A program made the position numbers and the translations under genes. Below the pieces are notes generated by a model. It searched no databases. It saw only the letters and a list, made by a program, of their open reading frames with translations, and was not told the DNA's origin. Positions 17,574-26,900 of a DNA stretch of 64,000 bases are shown piece after piece. Where the stretch lies: contig MLHP01000011.1 of NCBI GenBank assembly GCA_001999425.1, positions 62,001-126,000 on the forward strand. Reading direction: 5' to 3'. The stretch comes from Rodentibacter genomosp. 2. GTDB taxonomy: Bacteria > Pseudomonadota > Gammaproteobacteria > Enterobacterales > Pasteurellaceae. Every line of letters begins with the position of its first letter. Position 1 is the stretch's first letter.

Positions 17574-18887
17574 AATTATTCTCTTGTAATTTATTTTTAA
17601 TGATACCTTGTTGCTCTAGAAAATCGGCTCGTTTGTTGATTTCATAGAGCTTTTCCTGTTCTGTCATTTTTTGAGAGTGCAAAATTTGGTCTATTTTACC
17701 TTCAGGATCCAAAATATTAAAGACAGTACCATAAGCAAGGCTAATTAAAGCAAGATAGCCTACACTGAAGGATTGATTCATTTTTGTTTTTCGACATATC
17801 CCGTAAGCATGTAGAACGGCTTTGGTAATGACTTCTTTATCATAATAATTGAGCAATTCCGGCGTGCTTGAGATCATTTGTTCAATAAGTGATGAAAGCA
17901 GGCGTTTATTATGATTTTCTCTCATTTCATCCATTTCAAATTTATCAATTTGTTTCTTGGCTTGTTTATACTGGGATAAATCGACTTTGGGTTCGTAATA
18001 AATGAAATTTTCTTTATTGGGGAGTAGGAATGCCTGAATGAGGTTGCCCCCAAAGAAAGTGGCAAGTTTTTCAGGGTAATGCAATAGACGATCAAAATAA
18101 TCTTCCATCACTAGAGGATCATAGAAACGAAAATAAACTAATTTATCTTCATATGTATTCATAAATACAAAGCGTCTGAAATGTTCAAGTATTTCCTCAA
18201 AAGAAGCCGATGAGCGAAAAAATACGCCTACATTTTTATGCCAATGATTAAAGGTATCTACTCGGTCGGGAGCCGGGATACTAAATAGTTGTTGTGTTAT
18301 AATGTATGTTCCTGAGGAAGTTGAACAAGATAGGGCGCAATTTCTCTTTTTCGTTCTGCTTGCTCACCTTTGTACAGACACGCCGATTTTAGCGTGTTAT
18401 CGTCTAGAAAAATTCGAGGAAACCAAAAGCTTTTTTCCGCATTAATTAAGGCATAACAGTGACTATTTTCTTGCCATAGATGGGACGTAATTGATTTTGG
18501 AATCAAATTGATTTCGAAGAGTGTCGGCGTGCTGAGAAAATCAACTTTTTCTAGGATTTTATTTAAACAAGGTGTGGCTGATTTATGTTGCACGACATAT
18601 TTATTGGGGTAAAAGATTGTTAAATAGTTATCTTCAGAAAGTTGCTCTGTTTGCTGTTTGATTGGAGCAATAAGATTTTCATCACAATGACGTTGAAAAT
18701 ATATATCTAAAGGTAATAACTGCAAATTTTGCATAATTTGCATTTGATGTATTTGCTGATAAATACGAATCCTGTTTTGCGCTAACTCCGGATTGGTCGC
18801 ATAAACAAGTAAAATTGATTTTTCGTTATTTAATTCAGTTGTTGTAATAAATACATCAATGGCATAGATTTGATTTGTCGTATTCAT
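17566..18887 (-). pseudogene. DUF4123 (Tap-1/TEC-like) effector adaptor, broken by a -1 frameshift near 18300
   Basis: Two frames make one gene. The first (18887-18297) holds an N-terminal region and the first half of DUF4123, ending in IAPYLVQLPQEHTL then stop. The second, in another frame, continues with FNHWHKNVGVFFRSS and RFYDPLVMEDYF (the conserved fRfyDP motif) to the stop at 17566. Adding one T at 18300-18303 would restore a single ~440-codon frame reading HTFITQQLFS across the join. No slippery heptamer is present, so a mutation or sequencing error is more likely than programmed shifting. An ATG at 18162 could still start the C-terminal half. DUF4123 proteins are chaperones that place effectors on VgrG spikes. 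Confidence 0.8.
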
Positions 18888-18900
18888 AAAAAACCATAAA

Positions 18901-18928
18901 AAATGCGGTCAAATTTGACCGCACTTTT
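18901..18928 (-). terminator. Uptake-signal dyad terminator after prs
   Basis: GCGGTCAAATTTGACCGC is a perfect 18-base palindrome flanked by A- and T-runs. It ends prs transcription and lies 14 bases before the DUF4123 start, so the effector module depends on read-through or an unseen promoter. Confidence 0.8.
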
Positions 18929-18934
18929 AGTTGA

Positions 18935-19882
18935 TTAGTTAAACATGGCTGATATGGATTCTTCGTTACTGATGCGACGAATAGATTCTGCCAGCATAGA
19001 AGAAAGGGTAAGGATACGTACTTTACCAAGGGCTTTCATTTCAGCTGAAAGAGGAATCGTATCAGTGACTACAATTTCATCAATTGAGTCGCTTGCAAGG
19101 TTTTTTGCTGCCGCACCGGAGAAAACTGCATGGGTTGCGTAAGCAAATACGCGTTTTGCGCCGCGCTCTTTTAGGGCTTCGGCTGCTTTGCATAATGTGC
19201 CGCCGGTGTCGATCATATCATCAACAAGAATACAATCACGTCCTGCAACATCCCCAATGATATGCATGACTTGTGCAACATTGGCGTGTGGACGACGTTT
19301 ATCGATAATCGCCATATCGGTGTCGTTTAACAATTTTGCTACCGCACGTGCACGTACTACACCACCGATATCCGGAGAAACGACAATCGGATTTTCAAGA
19401 TCGGTCTTTTTCAAAATGTCGTGAATAAGTACCGGTGAGCCGAATACGTTATCGACCGGTACATCGAAGAAACCTTGGATTTGTTCTGCATGGAGATCAC
19501 AGGTTAGAACGCGATCGATACCGACAGTGGAAAGCATATCTGCGACAACTTTGGCGGTAATCGGTACACGGGCAGAACGCACACGGCGATCTTGGCGTGC
19601 ATAACCGAAATAAGGAATCACGGCGGTAATGCGACCGGCTGATGCTCGGCGTAAAGCATCTACCATGACAACCAATTCCATTAGATTGTCGTTAGTCGGA
19701 GCACAGGTTGATTGGATAATGAAAACATCCGCACCACGCACATTTTCGTTAATTTGAACTTGAATTTCACCATCACTGAAGCGACCGACTGTCGCATCAC
19801 CAAGGGAAATATATAAACGTTCTGAAATGCGTTTTGCAAGTTCAGGTGTTGCATTACCTGCGAAGAGTTTAATGTCTGGCAT
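18935..19882 (-). CDS. prs: Ribose-phosphate pyrophosphokinase
   Basis: 315 aa, full length. It makes PRPP from ribose 5-phosphate and ATP for nucleotide, histidine and tryptophan synthesis in the cytoplasm. Visible motifs are YFGYARQDR (ATP site), [12 protein letters not shown] (flexible loop and metal His), [12 protein letters not shown], and the PRPP-binding loop [12 protein letters not shown]. It follows ispE by 17 bases in the lolB-ispE-prs order also found in E. coli. Confidence 0.97.
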   Translation of the reverse strand: MPDIKLFAGNATPELAKRISERLYISLGDATVGRFSDGEIQVQINENVRGADVFIIQSTCAPTNDNLMELVVMVDALRRASAGRITAVIPYFGYARQDRRVRSARVPITAKVVADMLSTVGIDRVLTCDLHAEQIQGFFDVPVDNVFGSPVLIHDILKKTDLENPIVVSPDIGGVVRARAVAKLLNDTDMAIIDKRRPHANVAQVMHIIGDVAGRDCILVDDMIDTGGTLCKAAEALKERGAKRVFAYATHAVFSGAAAKNLASDSIDEIVVTDTIPLSAEMKALGKVRILTLSSMLAESIRRISNEESISAMFN

Positions 19883-19899
19883 TGGTTTGTAACCTCAGG

Positions 19900-20817
19900 T
19901 TAGATTGTAGATGAATTAGGGAGATTGTGGCGTTTCAACAGTTGGTGTAAAGGCGAAACATTAAGTCCTTTTGCAACAAAACCGAATAATTCTTTTGGTT
20001 TTTGTTGAAAGCATGCTTGGGCGTTTGCTTCGTTATCAAATTCAGCAAAGACGCAAGCACCGGTTCCGGTTAATCTTGCTGGCGCATATTGTAGCAACCA
20101 GTTTAGGGCTTTTTCAACGTCTGAATAATGATTTAGCACAATTTTTTGGCAATCGTTTTCGTAAGGCGAATGAAGTAGCTGGTCTAATGTTCTTTTGGGT
20201 GTGGTACGCGGTAGATCCGGATCACTGAAAATTACAGCGGTAGAAATTGAACTTTCCGGTTTTAATACCACAAACCACTTTTCTGTTGGGTTACAGTAGG
20301 TGATTTTTTCGCCTATGCCTTCAGCAAAAGCAGCGTGACCATGTACAAAAATAGGCACATCTGCTCCCAAGTTCAATCCTATTTCAGCCAGCTCATCAAG
20401 GGATAAATTGACACCCCAAAGATAATTTAAGGCAACCAGCGTGGTTGCGGCATTGGAAGAACCACCACCGACACCGCCTCCCATTGGAAGAATTTTATCT
20501 AAATGAATGGTGGCCCCCTTTGTGATATTCGCCTCTTCTTGTAAACATTTTGCTGCCCGGTAAATTAAATTATCTTCGGGTTTTAAGTGGGGAATGTTCG
20601 GTGTGATAATAATGTCGCTGTTTTGTTCGCAAATTTCAATGTCAAGCCAATCGCCAAAATCAAGAAATTGGAAGAGCGTTTGTAATTCGTGGTAGCCGTT
20701 TGGCAATTTTCCGTTGATATAAAGGAATAAATTAAGTTTTGCGGGACTTGGAAAACGGTGAGGTTTTCCAAGTAAAGGTTGTGAAGAAAGTGCGGTCGAA
20801 AATTGATGTGTTTTCAT
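19900..20817 (-). CDS. ispE: 4-diphosphocytidyl-2-C-methyl-D-erythritol kinase
   Basis: 305 aa. GHMP kinase of the MEP isoprenoid pathway; it phosphorylates the 2-hydroxyl of CDP-ME. Motifs are PSPAKLNLFLYI at the N-terminus, the glycine-rich ATP loop PMGGGVGGGSSNAAT, and LGADVPIF. The ATG at 20817 shares a base with the lolB stop (TAATG), so I prefer it over the upstream ATG at 20829, which lies inside lolB. An uptake signal falls within the first codons near 20788. Confidence 0.95.
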   Translation of the reverse strand: MKTHQFSTALSSQPLLGKPHRFPSPAKLNLFLYINGKLPNGYHELQTLFQFLDFGDWLDIEICEQNSDIIITPNIPHLKPEDNLIYRAAKCLQEEANITKGATIHLDKILPMGGGVGGGSSNAATTLVALNYLWGVNLSLDELAEIGLNLGADVPIFVHGHAAFAEGIGEKITYCNPTEKWFVVLKPESSISTAVIFSDPDLPRTTPKRTLDQLLHSPYENDCQKIVLNHYSDVEKALNWLLQYAPARLTGTGACVFAEFDNEANAQACFQQKPKELFGFVAKGLNVSPLHQLLKRHNLPNSSTI

Positions 20818-21437
20818 TAAAATGCCCACTCATCCACACGGATTTTTAGAGTTTGGGAGGTATTTTGATTTTTTAGTAAAATATTTTCCGGCATGGAATT
20901 TTCAGCATGGTAAGTTAAATAATCCGCTGTCCAAGTCGAACCCTCAAGGGGATAACTGAATGTGCCGAGTAAATGATTCATTCCGACTTTATAATCGGAA
21001 TTGACGGCAGGTTGTCCTTTCAGCCAATATGCAAGATGTTCTAAGGGAATATCCATACCAATCATCTCTTGCAGCAATAATTTTGCATTGCGCGCGGATT
21101 GTCGATTCCCATTGTTATCCGAGATCGTCATACCTTGCGGGTGCATTTCAATCAGTAAGGTGGATTTACTGATGAGAGAGTAAAGTTTAAGCGTATAGGA
21201 TTGTGGATTTTGGTATTGCCATTCAAAACGGCTGGAAAAACGTTCTGACGGGCTAATATAACCGATTTGCCCTTTGGCACGATATTGTTGGATTTTTTCT
21301 ATTTTTTGTAAATGTTGCAACCAAGCCGCATCGGTTTTATCGAGGTATTGTACATTGGTTGGACGCTCTGCATCCAATGTACAGGCGGTAAGAATTGCGG
21401 TAATAAAAAGTGCGGTTAAAAATTTTAATGTTTGCAT
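20817..21437 (-). CDS. lolB: Outer-membrane lipoprotein receptor LolB
   Basis: 206 aa. Signal peptide with lipobox ILTAC (Cys about 19). The body is an antiparallel beta structure like LolA, with the conserved FSSRFEWQYQNPQSYTL region. LolB takes lipoproteins from LolA in the periplasm and inserts them in the outer membrane. It heads the lolB-ispE-prs operon; an uptake signal lies in the signal-peptide codons at 21409. Confidence 0.93.
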   Translation of the reverse strand: MQTLKFLTALFITAILTACTLDAERPTNVQYLDKTDAAWLQHLQKIEKIQQYRAKGQIGYISPSERFSSRFEWQYQNPQSYTLKLYSLISKSTLLIEMHPQGMTISDNNGNRQSARNAKLLLQEMIGMDIPLEHLAYWLKGQPAVNSDYKVGMNHLLGTFSYPLEGSTWTADYLTYHAENSMPENILLKNQNTSQTLKIRVDEWAF

Positions 21438-21503
21438 AGGTTCTGTTTAGCCAAAAAACTGCGCTTATTGTAAGAGGTCGTTACTATTTAGTAAAGCCTG
21501 TTT

Positions 21504-22754
21504 TTATTGTGGTTGATAGGCTCTTTTCATCTCACTGATTATTTTGATTCGACGACGATTTAACTCATTCCGAATTTCTTGTTTTTCAAAACCGTCAGCG
21601 ATCACCTGTTGTACATCCACTTTTTCAGCGGCTTTTAGTAAGGCATTGATATAATCTCGTTGTGGATATTCTCGCATTTCAAAACCGGTTCTGCCTCGTG
21701 TATCAGCAAGGCAAACTAACAGAAATTCTTGGAAACGTTGTGGCTTACGCCATACATCAAAGCGATTGAATAATTTCATCACTGTGTCGGGGCGAAGTTC
21801 AAAAGCTTTGTGAATGTGTGTGTGGTATTCACAAGTGAGTTCGGCAAGTTCTTGATAATAGTTTGATACTTTTAATCGTTTAGACAGATGACGGGTCAGT
21901 TTAATGCCCGCTTGTTCGTGACCGTAGTGATGAGGAAGAATATCTTTGGGGGTAAGGGCTTTACCAAGATCATGACAAATCGCCGCAAAACGCACCGCAC
22001 TTTGGTTCAGCTCAGGATGATTTTGTGCCAGTTTGACTGCCTGTTGCAATACCAACATAGTGTGAATAAAACTGTCAATTTCCGGATGATGTTGTACCGG
22101 ATTCGGTATGCCATAAAGTGCGTCAAGTTCAGGAAAAAGGGTACTCAACGCACCAATTTTACGTAGCACTTCAAAATAAATCTCAGGGTGTTTTTCATTC
22201 AATGTCTTTTCTGTTTCTAACCAAACACGTTCAGCTGTCAGATGTGACAGTTCACCGCTTTGTGCCAGATTTTCCATTAATGACAGTGTTTCCGGTGCGA
22301 TTTTAAACCCTAAATGATGGAAACGTGCGGCAAAGCGGGCAACGCGTAAAACCCGTAAGGGATCTTCTGCAAAAGCAGGGGATATATGGCGTAAAATTCG
22401 ATTATATAAATCGCTTTTGCCACGATAGGGATCGTGAAGATTTCCTTGCCCATCGATTGCCATGGCATTGATTGTGAGATCACGCCGAATGAGATCTTGC
22501 TCTAATGTGATGTTTGGAGAAAAATCGCAAATGAAACCCGTATAACCCTTGCCGGATTTACGTTCCGTGCGGGCAAGAGCATATTCTTCTTTGGTATTAG
22601 GATTAAGAAAAACAGGAAAATCTTTGCCGACTTGTTGATAGCCCTTAGATAATAGATTTTCAGCGGTTGCTCCGACAACAACCCAGTCGCGATCTTTTAC
22701 CGCTAACCCTAATAATTGATCTCGAACCGCACCGCCAACCAAATAAATTTCCAT
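21504..22754 (-). CDS. cca: Multifunctional CCA-adding tRNA nucleotidyltransferase
   Basis: 416 aa. Class II nucleotidyltransferase head with [14 protein letters not shown] (residues about 4-17), the metal-binding DRD (about 21-23) and [10 protein letters not shown], followed by the RNA-binding neck ([15 protein letters not shown]). A C-terminal HD domain has HDLGKALTP and HHYGHE, so it should also have 2'-phosphatase/phosphodiesterase activity like the E. coli enzyme. It repairs or builds the CCA end of tRNAs. Confidence 0.97.
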   Translation of the reverse strand: MEIYLVGGAVRDQLLGLAVKDRDWVVVGATAENLLSKGYQQVGKDFPVFLNPNTKEEYALARTERKSGKGYTGFICDFSPNITLEQDLIRRDLTINAMAIDGQGNLHDPYRGKSDLYNRILRHISPAFAEDPLRVLRVARFAARFHHLGFKIAPETLSLMENLAQSGELSHLTAERVWLETEKTLNEKHPEIYFEVLRKIGALSTLFPELDALYGIPNPVQHHPEIDSFIHTMLVLQQAVKLAQNHPELNQSAVRFAAICHDLGKALTPKDILPHHYGHEQAGIKLTRHLSKRLKVSNYYQELAELTCEYHTHIHKAFELRPDTVMKLFNRFDVWRKPQRFQEFLLVCLADTRGRTGFEMREYPQRDYINALLKAAEKVDVQQVIADGFEKQEIRNELNRRRIKIISEMKRAYQPQ

Positions 22755-22764
22755 TGATTTTCCT

Positions 22765-22795
22765 TAAAAAAGAACACCGAACATTTGCTCGGTGT
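22765..22795 (-). terminator. Intrinsic terminator of the SH3-domain gene
   Basis: Read on the minus strand, ACACCGA and TCGGTGT pair around an 8-base loop and a T-run follows. It lies between the SH3 gene and cca. Confidence 0.75.
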
Positions 22796-22801
22796 CATTG
22801 A

Positions 22802-23413
22802 TTATGCCCAGCCGTTACGGCGTTTACGTCTTGGTAAAATATGCGGAATAATTAAGCCAAGTAGCAATCCGACACCAAGTACCGAACCGCCGTAAATGAA
22901 CCATTGGATTGCAATTTCACGTTTGCTGACATCAAGCATGGCTTCTAAATCGCGATTTTTATTTTTGGTAATTTCTAACTCGCGTTTGAGCTGGGAATTC
23001 TGTTCCAATAATTCGCTGCTTTGTTGCTCGGACTGCTTGGTACGCCGCTGCATTTCTACGGTGCGTTGTTGCCAATCATTGTCTAAATGATTAAGTTTTA
23101 ATGTTAATTCCTGAATTTGGGTTTTTAATTTGGGATTTTCAAGTTTACTGCTTGGTGTGTTGCTTAGTTCGGCAGTTAAAATCCAAGCCTCACGGTTTTT
23201 GCTGTCACGAATGAGACTATACTTGCCTTGTCGTTCTAATACATTCACTTGTTCACCGGCTTGAATCGCTCCGGCAATTTTAAATTGGTCGCCAGCACCG
23301 CGACGGAGATAAGTATTGAGGTTTTCTGTTACATATTGAGTTTCTGCGTAAGCAATATTGGCTGTTGAAACGAGTAAAACACTAGTGAATGAAAGTTTGA
23401 TAAGTCTTAACAT
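22802..23413 (-). CDS. TIGR04211-type SH3-domain membrane protein (YgiM-like)
   Basis: 203 aa. Sec signal peptide (to about residue 23), a bacterial SH3 domain (about 26-85, with YLRRGAGDQ and EQVNVLER), a coiled coil (about 95-160, KTQIQELTLKLNHLDN), one membrane helix (about 168-190) and a basic tail RRKRR. The gene next to cca in E. coli, ygiM, has the same plan. It is likely an envelope protein of unknown precise role. Separated from cca by a terminator. Confidence 0.9.
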   Translation of the reverse strand: MLRLIKLSFTSVLLVSTANIAYAETQYVTENLNTYLRRGAGDQFKIAGAIQAGEQVNVLERQGKYSLIRDSKNREAWILTAELSNTPSSKLENPKLKTQIQELTLKLNHLDNDWQQRTVEMQRRTKQSEQQSSELLEQNSQLKRELEITKNKNRDLEAMLDVSKREIAIQWFIYGGSVLGVGLLLGLIIPHILPRRKRRNGWA

Positions 23414-23476
23414 AGTTTTTGGAATAATTCGCCCTTAATTTTTTTAGATCTTACTAACAGACCTCAATTTTGAAAA

Positions 23477-23506
23477 AAAGTGCGGTTAAATTTAACCGCA
23501 TTTTTT
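23477..23506 (-). terminator. Uptake-signal dyad terminator after pit
   Basis: TGCGGTTAAATTTAACCGCA palindrome with A/T-runs on both sides, directly after the pit stop codon. Confidence 0.8.
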
Positions 23507-23508
23507 AA

Positions 23509-24771
23509 TTAAAGAAAAATTGCACGTAAAATATAGAAAGTCACAATAGAAAAGAACGCGCCGGCAGGCAGTGTGACTATCCAGGAACTGATAATATTGC
23601 GAATAACGGTCAAGTTTAATGCCGCAATACCGCGTGCGAAACCAACACCTAATACTGCACCCACTAATGTTTGTGTAGTGGAGATCGGCAGACCGGTTCC
23701 TGATGCAATAACAACGGTAATTGCCGTTGCAAATTCTGCGGAAAAACCACGGCTTGGTGTTAGGTCGGTAATTCCAGTTCCGATTGTTCCCATTACTTTA
23801 TAGCCCATCACTGCTAAACCGATCACAATACCCGTCGCCCCTAATGGTAAGATCCACCAAGCTAGAGTACTCTTAGTTGTAATTTCACCACCATTTTCTA
23901 CAATTGAAACCACGGCAGAAAGCGGACCAATCGCATTGGCAACATCGTTAGAACCGTGTGCAAATGCCATTGAACAAGCAGTTAATAGCATTAAAATACT
24001 GAATACTTTTTCTACTCCACCAAATGTACCGCCTTGGACGCGATTTTTGAATGCCTCACTACGGAAGTAAAAATAGCAGAATACGATTGAAATAATGCTG
24101 ATAGTTGCCGCGATTGCGATGGTTTCGGTGGTAGTAAAATGTAAACCAACGTGTTTTAGCCCTTTTGTCATTGTTACAATGCTGAGGATAAAACTAGTTA
24201 ATCCCATATAGTACGGACCGAATTTTTTCGCATTTTTTAAGGGATCTTCTGTATCGAAAATAAGTTTTTGCGTACTGGTAAAAATAGAGTAAGCAACAAT
24301 ACCTGATATGATTGGTGTAACAAACCAACTTCCAACAATTCCACCAATACTTTCCCAACGTACCGCTTCCGAACCTATTGTTACACAAGCGAAACCAATG
24401 ATTGCACCGATAATCGAATGTGTCGTTGAAACCGGCCAGCCCATATAAGATGCAATCAGTAACCATATGCCCGCAGCACATAAGGCAGACATCATTCCTA
24501 ATACTAAAATATCGGGGGTATCAACAAATTGTGTTGGATCAATAATACCGCTTTTGATCGTTTCAGTTACTTCACCACCGGCGAGATAGGCACCGGCAAA
24601 CTCAAATACCATGGCAATTAAAATAGCTTGTTTAGCTGTGATAGTGCCGGAACCGACTGAAGTACCCATGGCATTTGAAACGTCATTTGCACCAATACCA
24701 AATGCCATTAATAAGCCAAAAATTGCTGTTATTATGATAAATAATGACCCATATTGATTAATAAGTTCCAT
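23509..24771 (-). CDS. pit: PiT-family inorganic phosphate transporter
   Basis: 420 aa with about ten to twelve membrane helices and the duplicated PiT signature: GANDVSNAMGTSVGSG near the N-terminus and HGSNDVANAIGP in the second half. It imports phosphate (as metal-phosphate) with protons or sodium. It is co-oriented with, and 30 bases downstream of, the DUF47 gene, a common pit-DUF47 pairing in which the small protein is thought to modulate the carrier. Confidence 0.93.
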   Translation of the reverse strand: MELINQYGSLFIIITAIFGLLMAFGIGANDVSNAMGTSVGSGTITAKQAILIAMVFEFAGAYLAGGEVTETIKSGIIDPTQFVDTPDILVLGMMSALCAAGIWLLIASYMGWPVSTTHSIIGAIIGFACVTIGSEAVRWESIGGIVGSWFVTPIISGIVAYSIFTSTQKLIFDTEDPLKNAKKFGPYYMGLTSFILSIVTMTKGLKHVGLHFTTTETIAIAATISIISIVFCYFYFRSEAFKNRVQGGTFGGVEKVFSILMLLTACSMAFAHGSNDVANAIGPLSAVVSIVENGGEITTKSTLAWWILPLGATGIVIGLAVMGYKVMGTIGTGITDLTPSRGFSAEFATAITVVIASGTGLPISTTQTLVGAVLGVGFARGIAALNLTVIRNIISSWIVTLPAGAFFSIVTFYILRAIFL

Positions 24772-24801
24772 CGTGTTTTCCTATTTCTTATTGTCAATAA
24801 A

Positions 24802-25482
24802 TTATGAGCGAGCGAGCATTAATTCAATGCGTGAACCAACCCGTTGGGCTTGATCGGCAAGTACGCCAATCCATTCCATAATTTTATATAGAAACATGAC
24901 ATCGACCGGATTGTAATGGTGTTCGATAGCCAGTAACATTTTGCGTAATTGAATTTGCATTTGATCCGTATCGTCTTCAATCAAATCCAATTCTTGGATC
25001 ATATTATTAACCAACTTCAATTCACGACCTTTAAAGCCGGTTTCGAGTAATTCATCCATTTGTTCAATGGCTAGATGGGCTTGATGGATAGAATCCAAAC
25101 TACGTTTCACATAGCTGAGGAAATCTTCTTGCATTTCTTCCGGAATACCAAATTGGCGACCAATCATTCTGCCGGAAATATCTTTAGCAAAGTTAGCCAA
25201 TTTGTCTTGCTGTGTTACCAATTCCAATAAATCGGTGCGATCAATAGGTAAGAATAAACCGCGGGGTAATTTCAAACGGATTTCGCGCTTGAGGGAATCA
25301 GCTTCACGCTCACATTGGGAAATTTCTAAACGAACCTTTTCCGCTCCTTCCCAATCTTTTAAAAAGGTTTTTTCAAAAAAAGGAATCAAAAGATCGCAAC
25401 ATTCAGTCACTTTGTCAGAATGTTTTTGCAAAGGCTTTAAAGGGGAGTGGGCAAATAATCCAAGGATATTATTCATTGCCAT
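24802..25482 (-). CDS. DUF47/TIGR00153 PhoU-like protein paired with pit
   Basis: 226 aa, all-helical and acidic/basic rich, with no signal or membrane helix. The pattern ECCDLLIPFFE, EREADSLKREIRLKL and DRTDLLELVTQQDKLANFAKD is that of DUF47 (YkaA-type) PhoU-like proteins, whose E/DxxxD motifs bind metal clusters. It is the first gene of the DUF47-pit operon. A second ATG two codons in is possible. Confidence 0.92.
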   Translation of the reverse strand: MAMNNILGLFAHSPLKPLQKHSDKVTECCDLLIPFFEKTFLKDWEGAEKVRLEISQCEREADSLKREIRLKLPRGLFLPIDRTDLLELVTQQDKLANFAKDISGRMIGRQFGIPEEMQEDFLSYVKRSLDSIHQAHLAIEQMDELLETGFKGRELKLVNNMIQELDLIEDDTDQMQIQLRKMLLAIEHHYNPVDVMFLYKIMEWIGVLADQAQRVGSRIELMLARS

Positions 25483-25833
25483 ATCTCATTTACTCCATAA
25501 TAAGGGGTTGAAATTCCTGCGCATATTACCTGATTTTTACTCGGAATAGAATTAATTTTAAGATAACAGCCACAGGCATATTGACTAAAGCCTAATTCTT
25601 ACACAGATTATAATCTGACAAGAGTAGAGCTAACGGTTAGCTTCCGATTGAGATATATTTACAATGCTCAGTAATGAAAAAATTAAGTTCATTATTTACT
25701 CAATAAAGCAAAATATTGGCTAACATTTTGAAATCCCGTTATGTTTTATCTGAAAAGTTATAGACACAAAAACCTTGATTTATTTACATTTACTTGTATA
25801 TTTAACCAGTTAAATTAATAAGGATTTATCCTC
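25483..25833. promoter_or_regulatory. Divergent intergenic region between DUF47-pit and the CYTH gene
   Basis: 351 bases with no open frame of note. It must hold promoters for both sides. A 14-base perfect palindrome CAGATTATAATCTG lies at 25604-25617 and includes a TATAAT. The final stretch TTTACATTTACTTGTATATTTAA (25786-25808 region) is AT-rich and promoter-like for the CYTH gene. No Pho box was recognised by eye. Confidence 0.4.
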
Positions 25834-26883
25834 ATGAACAATGAAATCGAACTCAAACTTGTTGTTTCACCGGAAACATTCAATTTATTGGAACAACATC
25901 TTAAACAATTTAACCCGCTGGAATATAAAAGATTTTTTCTTGGTAATACTTATTATGATTATCCGGACCGTTTTCTTGCTAAACAGAAAATGGGGTTGCG
26001 TATTCGCCAAGAAGATCAACACCTTACATTAACGCTGAAAACCGATGGGAGAGTGGTTGGCGGTTTGCATGAGCGTCCGGAATATAATTTGCCGTTGCAA
26101 GAAAAAGAAACGCCGACAAATGAACAATTACGGAAATTATACGACTTTGAGCAGTTACCTAATGCGCCATTAAATGCAATATTCTCAACGGATTTTAACC
26201 GCACTTTATGGCTGATTGCATTTCGTGATTCCAAAATTGAGGTGGCTTTTGATCTGGGGGAAATTGTGAGTGGCGATCATTCACAACCAATCTGTGAAAT
26301 TGAGCTTGAATTAAAAGAAGGGGTGGTTGGCGATCTTTTTTATTTTGTTGAAGAATTGCCAATTTTGACTGATGTGTATTTCAGCAGTGCCAGCAAGGCA
26401 AAACGAGGTTATCAATTAGGACATCTCCCTGTAATGACCGATTGGTTAAACAAATGGCACGATTTTTTAAAAGCGGAACGGGAAGAAAGTGCGGTTGATT
26501 TTAATACAAAATTTCAGTCAGTGTTGAAAATGGAACAAGAATTGGTGGAAGAAACCCTTTCATTGCCAAAATCGTTTTTTTGCCAAGATTTTTTGAAAAC
26601 CGTAGAACGTGTAGGCGCTTTTTTTAATTTATATCATTATTACGATGAAAATAAGGCGTTGTTTGAGGCTGTGGTAAAAAGTAAAAGAGAAAACGTAACG
26701 GACGATAATATCTTGCCGCAGTTGTTAGAAAATAATCAGTATTTTCTTAATGAAATTCAGGCATTGATCCGTTTTCATAGCGAAACAAAAGATAATGAAA
26801 AAACCGTTGAAAAACTCACCGCACTTTTTAAAAACCGTATTTATTTTGAGAGAATGGTGAAATTGATGAATCTCGCATTGTAA
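25834..26883 (+). CDS. CYTH-domain inorganic triphosphatase (YgiF-like)
   Basis: 349 aa. The N-terminal CYTH domain begins with the metal-binding ExExK motif EIELK (residues 4-8), followed by TYYDYPDRFL, MGLRIRQ and LTLKTDG, and later CEIELELK. These domains hydrolyse inorganic triphosphate or thiamine triphosphate in a beta-barrel tunnel. The C-terminal ~140 residues are helical and lack a convincing CHAD histidine pattern; E. coli YgiF (433 aa) is longer. It starts the run with radA (17-base gap). Two uptake signals lie inside. Confidence 0.85.
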   Translation: MNNEIELKLVVSPETFNLLEQHLKQFNPLEYKRFFLGNTYYDYPDRFLAKQKMGLRIRQEDQHLTLTLKTDGRVVGGLHERPEYNLPLQEKETPTNEQLRKLYDFEQLPNAPLNAIFSTDFNRTLWLIAFRDSKIEVAFDLGEIVSGDHSQPICEIELELKEGVVGDLFYFVEELPILTDVYFSSASKAKRGYQLGHLPVMTDWLNKWHDFLKAEREESAVDFNTKFQSVLKMEQELVEETLSLPKSFFCQDFLKTVERVGAFFNLYHYYDENKALFEAVVKSKRENVTDDNILPQLLENNQYFLNEIQALIRFHSETKDNEKTVEKLTALFKNRIYFERMVKLMNLAL

Positions 26884-26900
26884 AAATTAAGGATGAGAGA

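Noticed and set aside
18297-18310. Programmed ribosomal frameshift in the DUF4123 gene
   Set aside because: No slippery heptamer of the X XXY YYZ type and no downstream pseudoknot was seen; simple loss of one T explains the data.
25604-25617. Perfect palindrome CAGATTATAATCTG as an operator
   Set aside because: It is mostly AT and includes a promoter-like TATAAT; no matching regulator site was recognised, so it is only mentioned as sequence.
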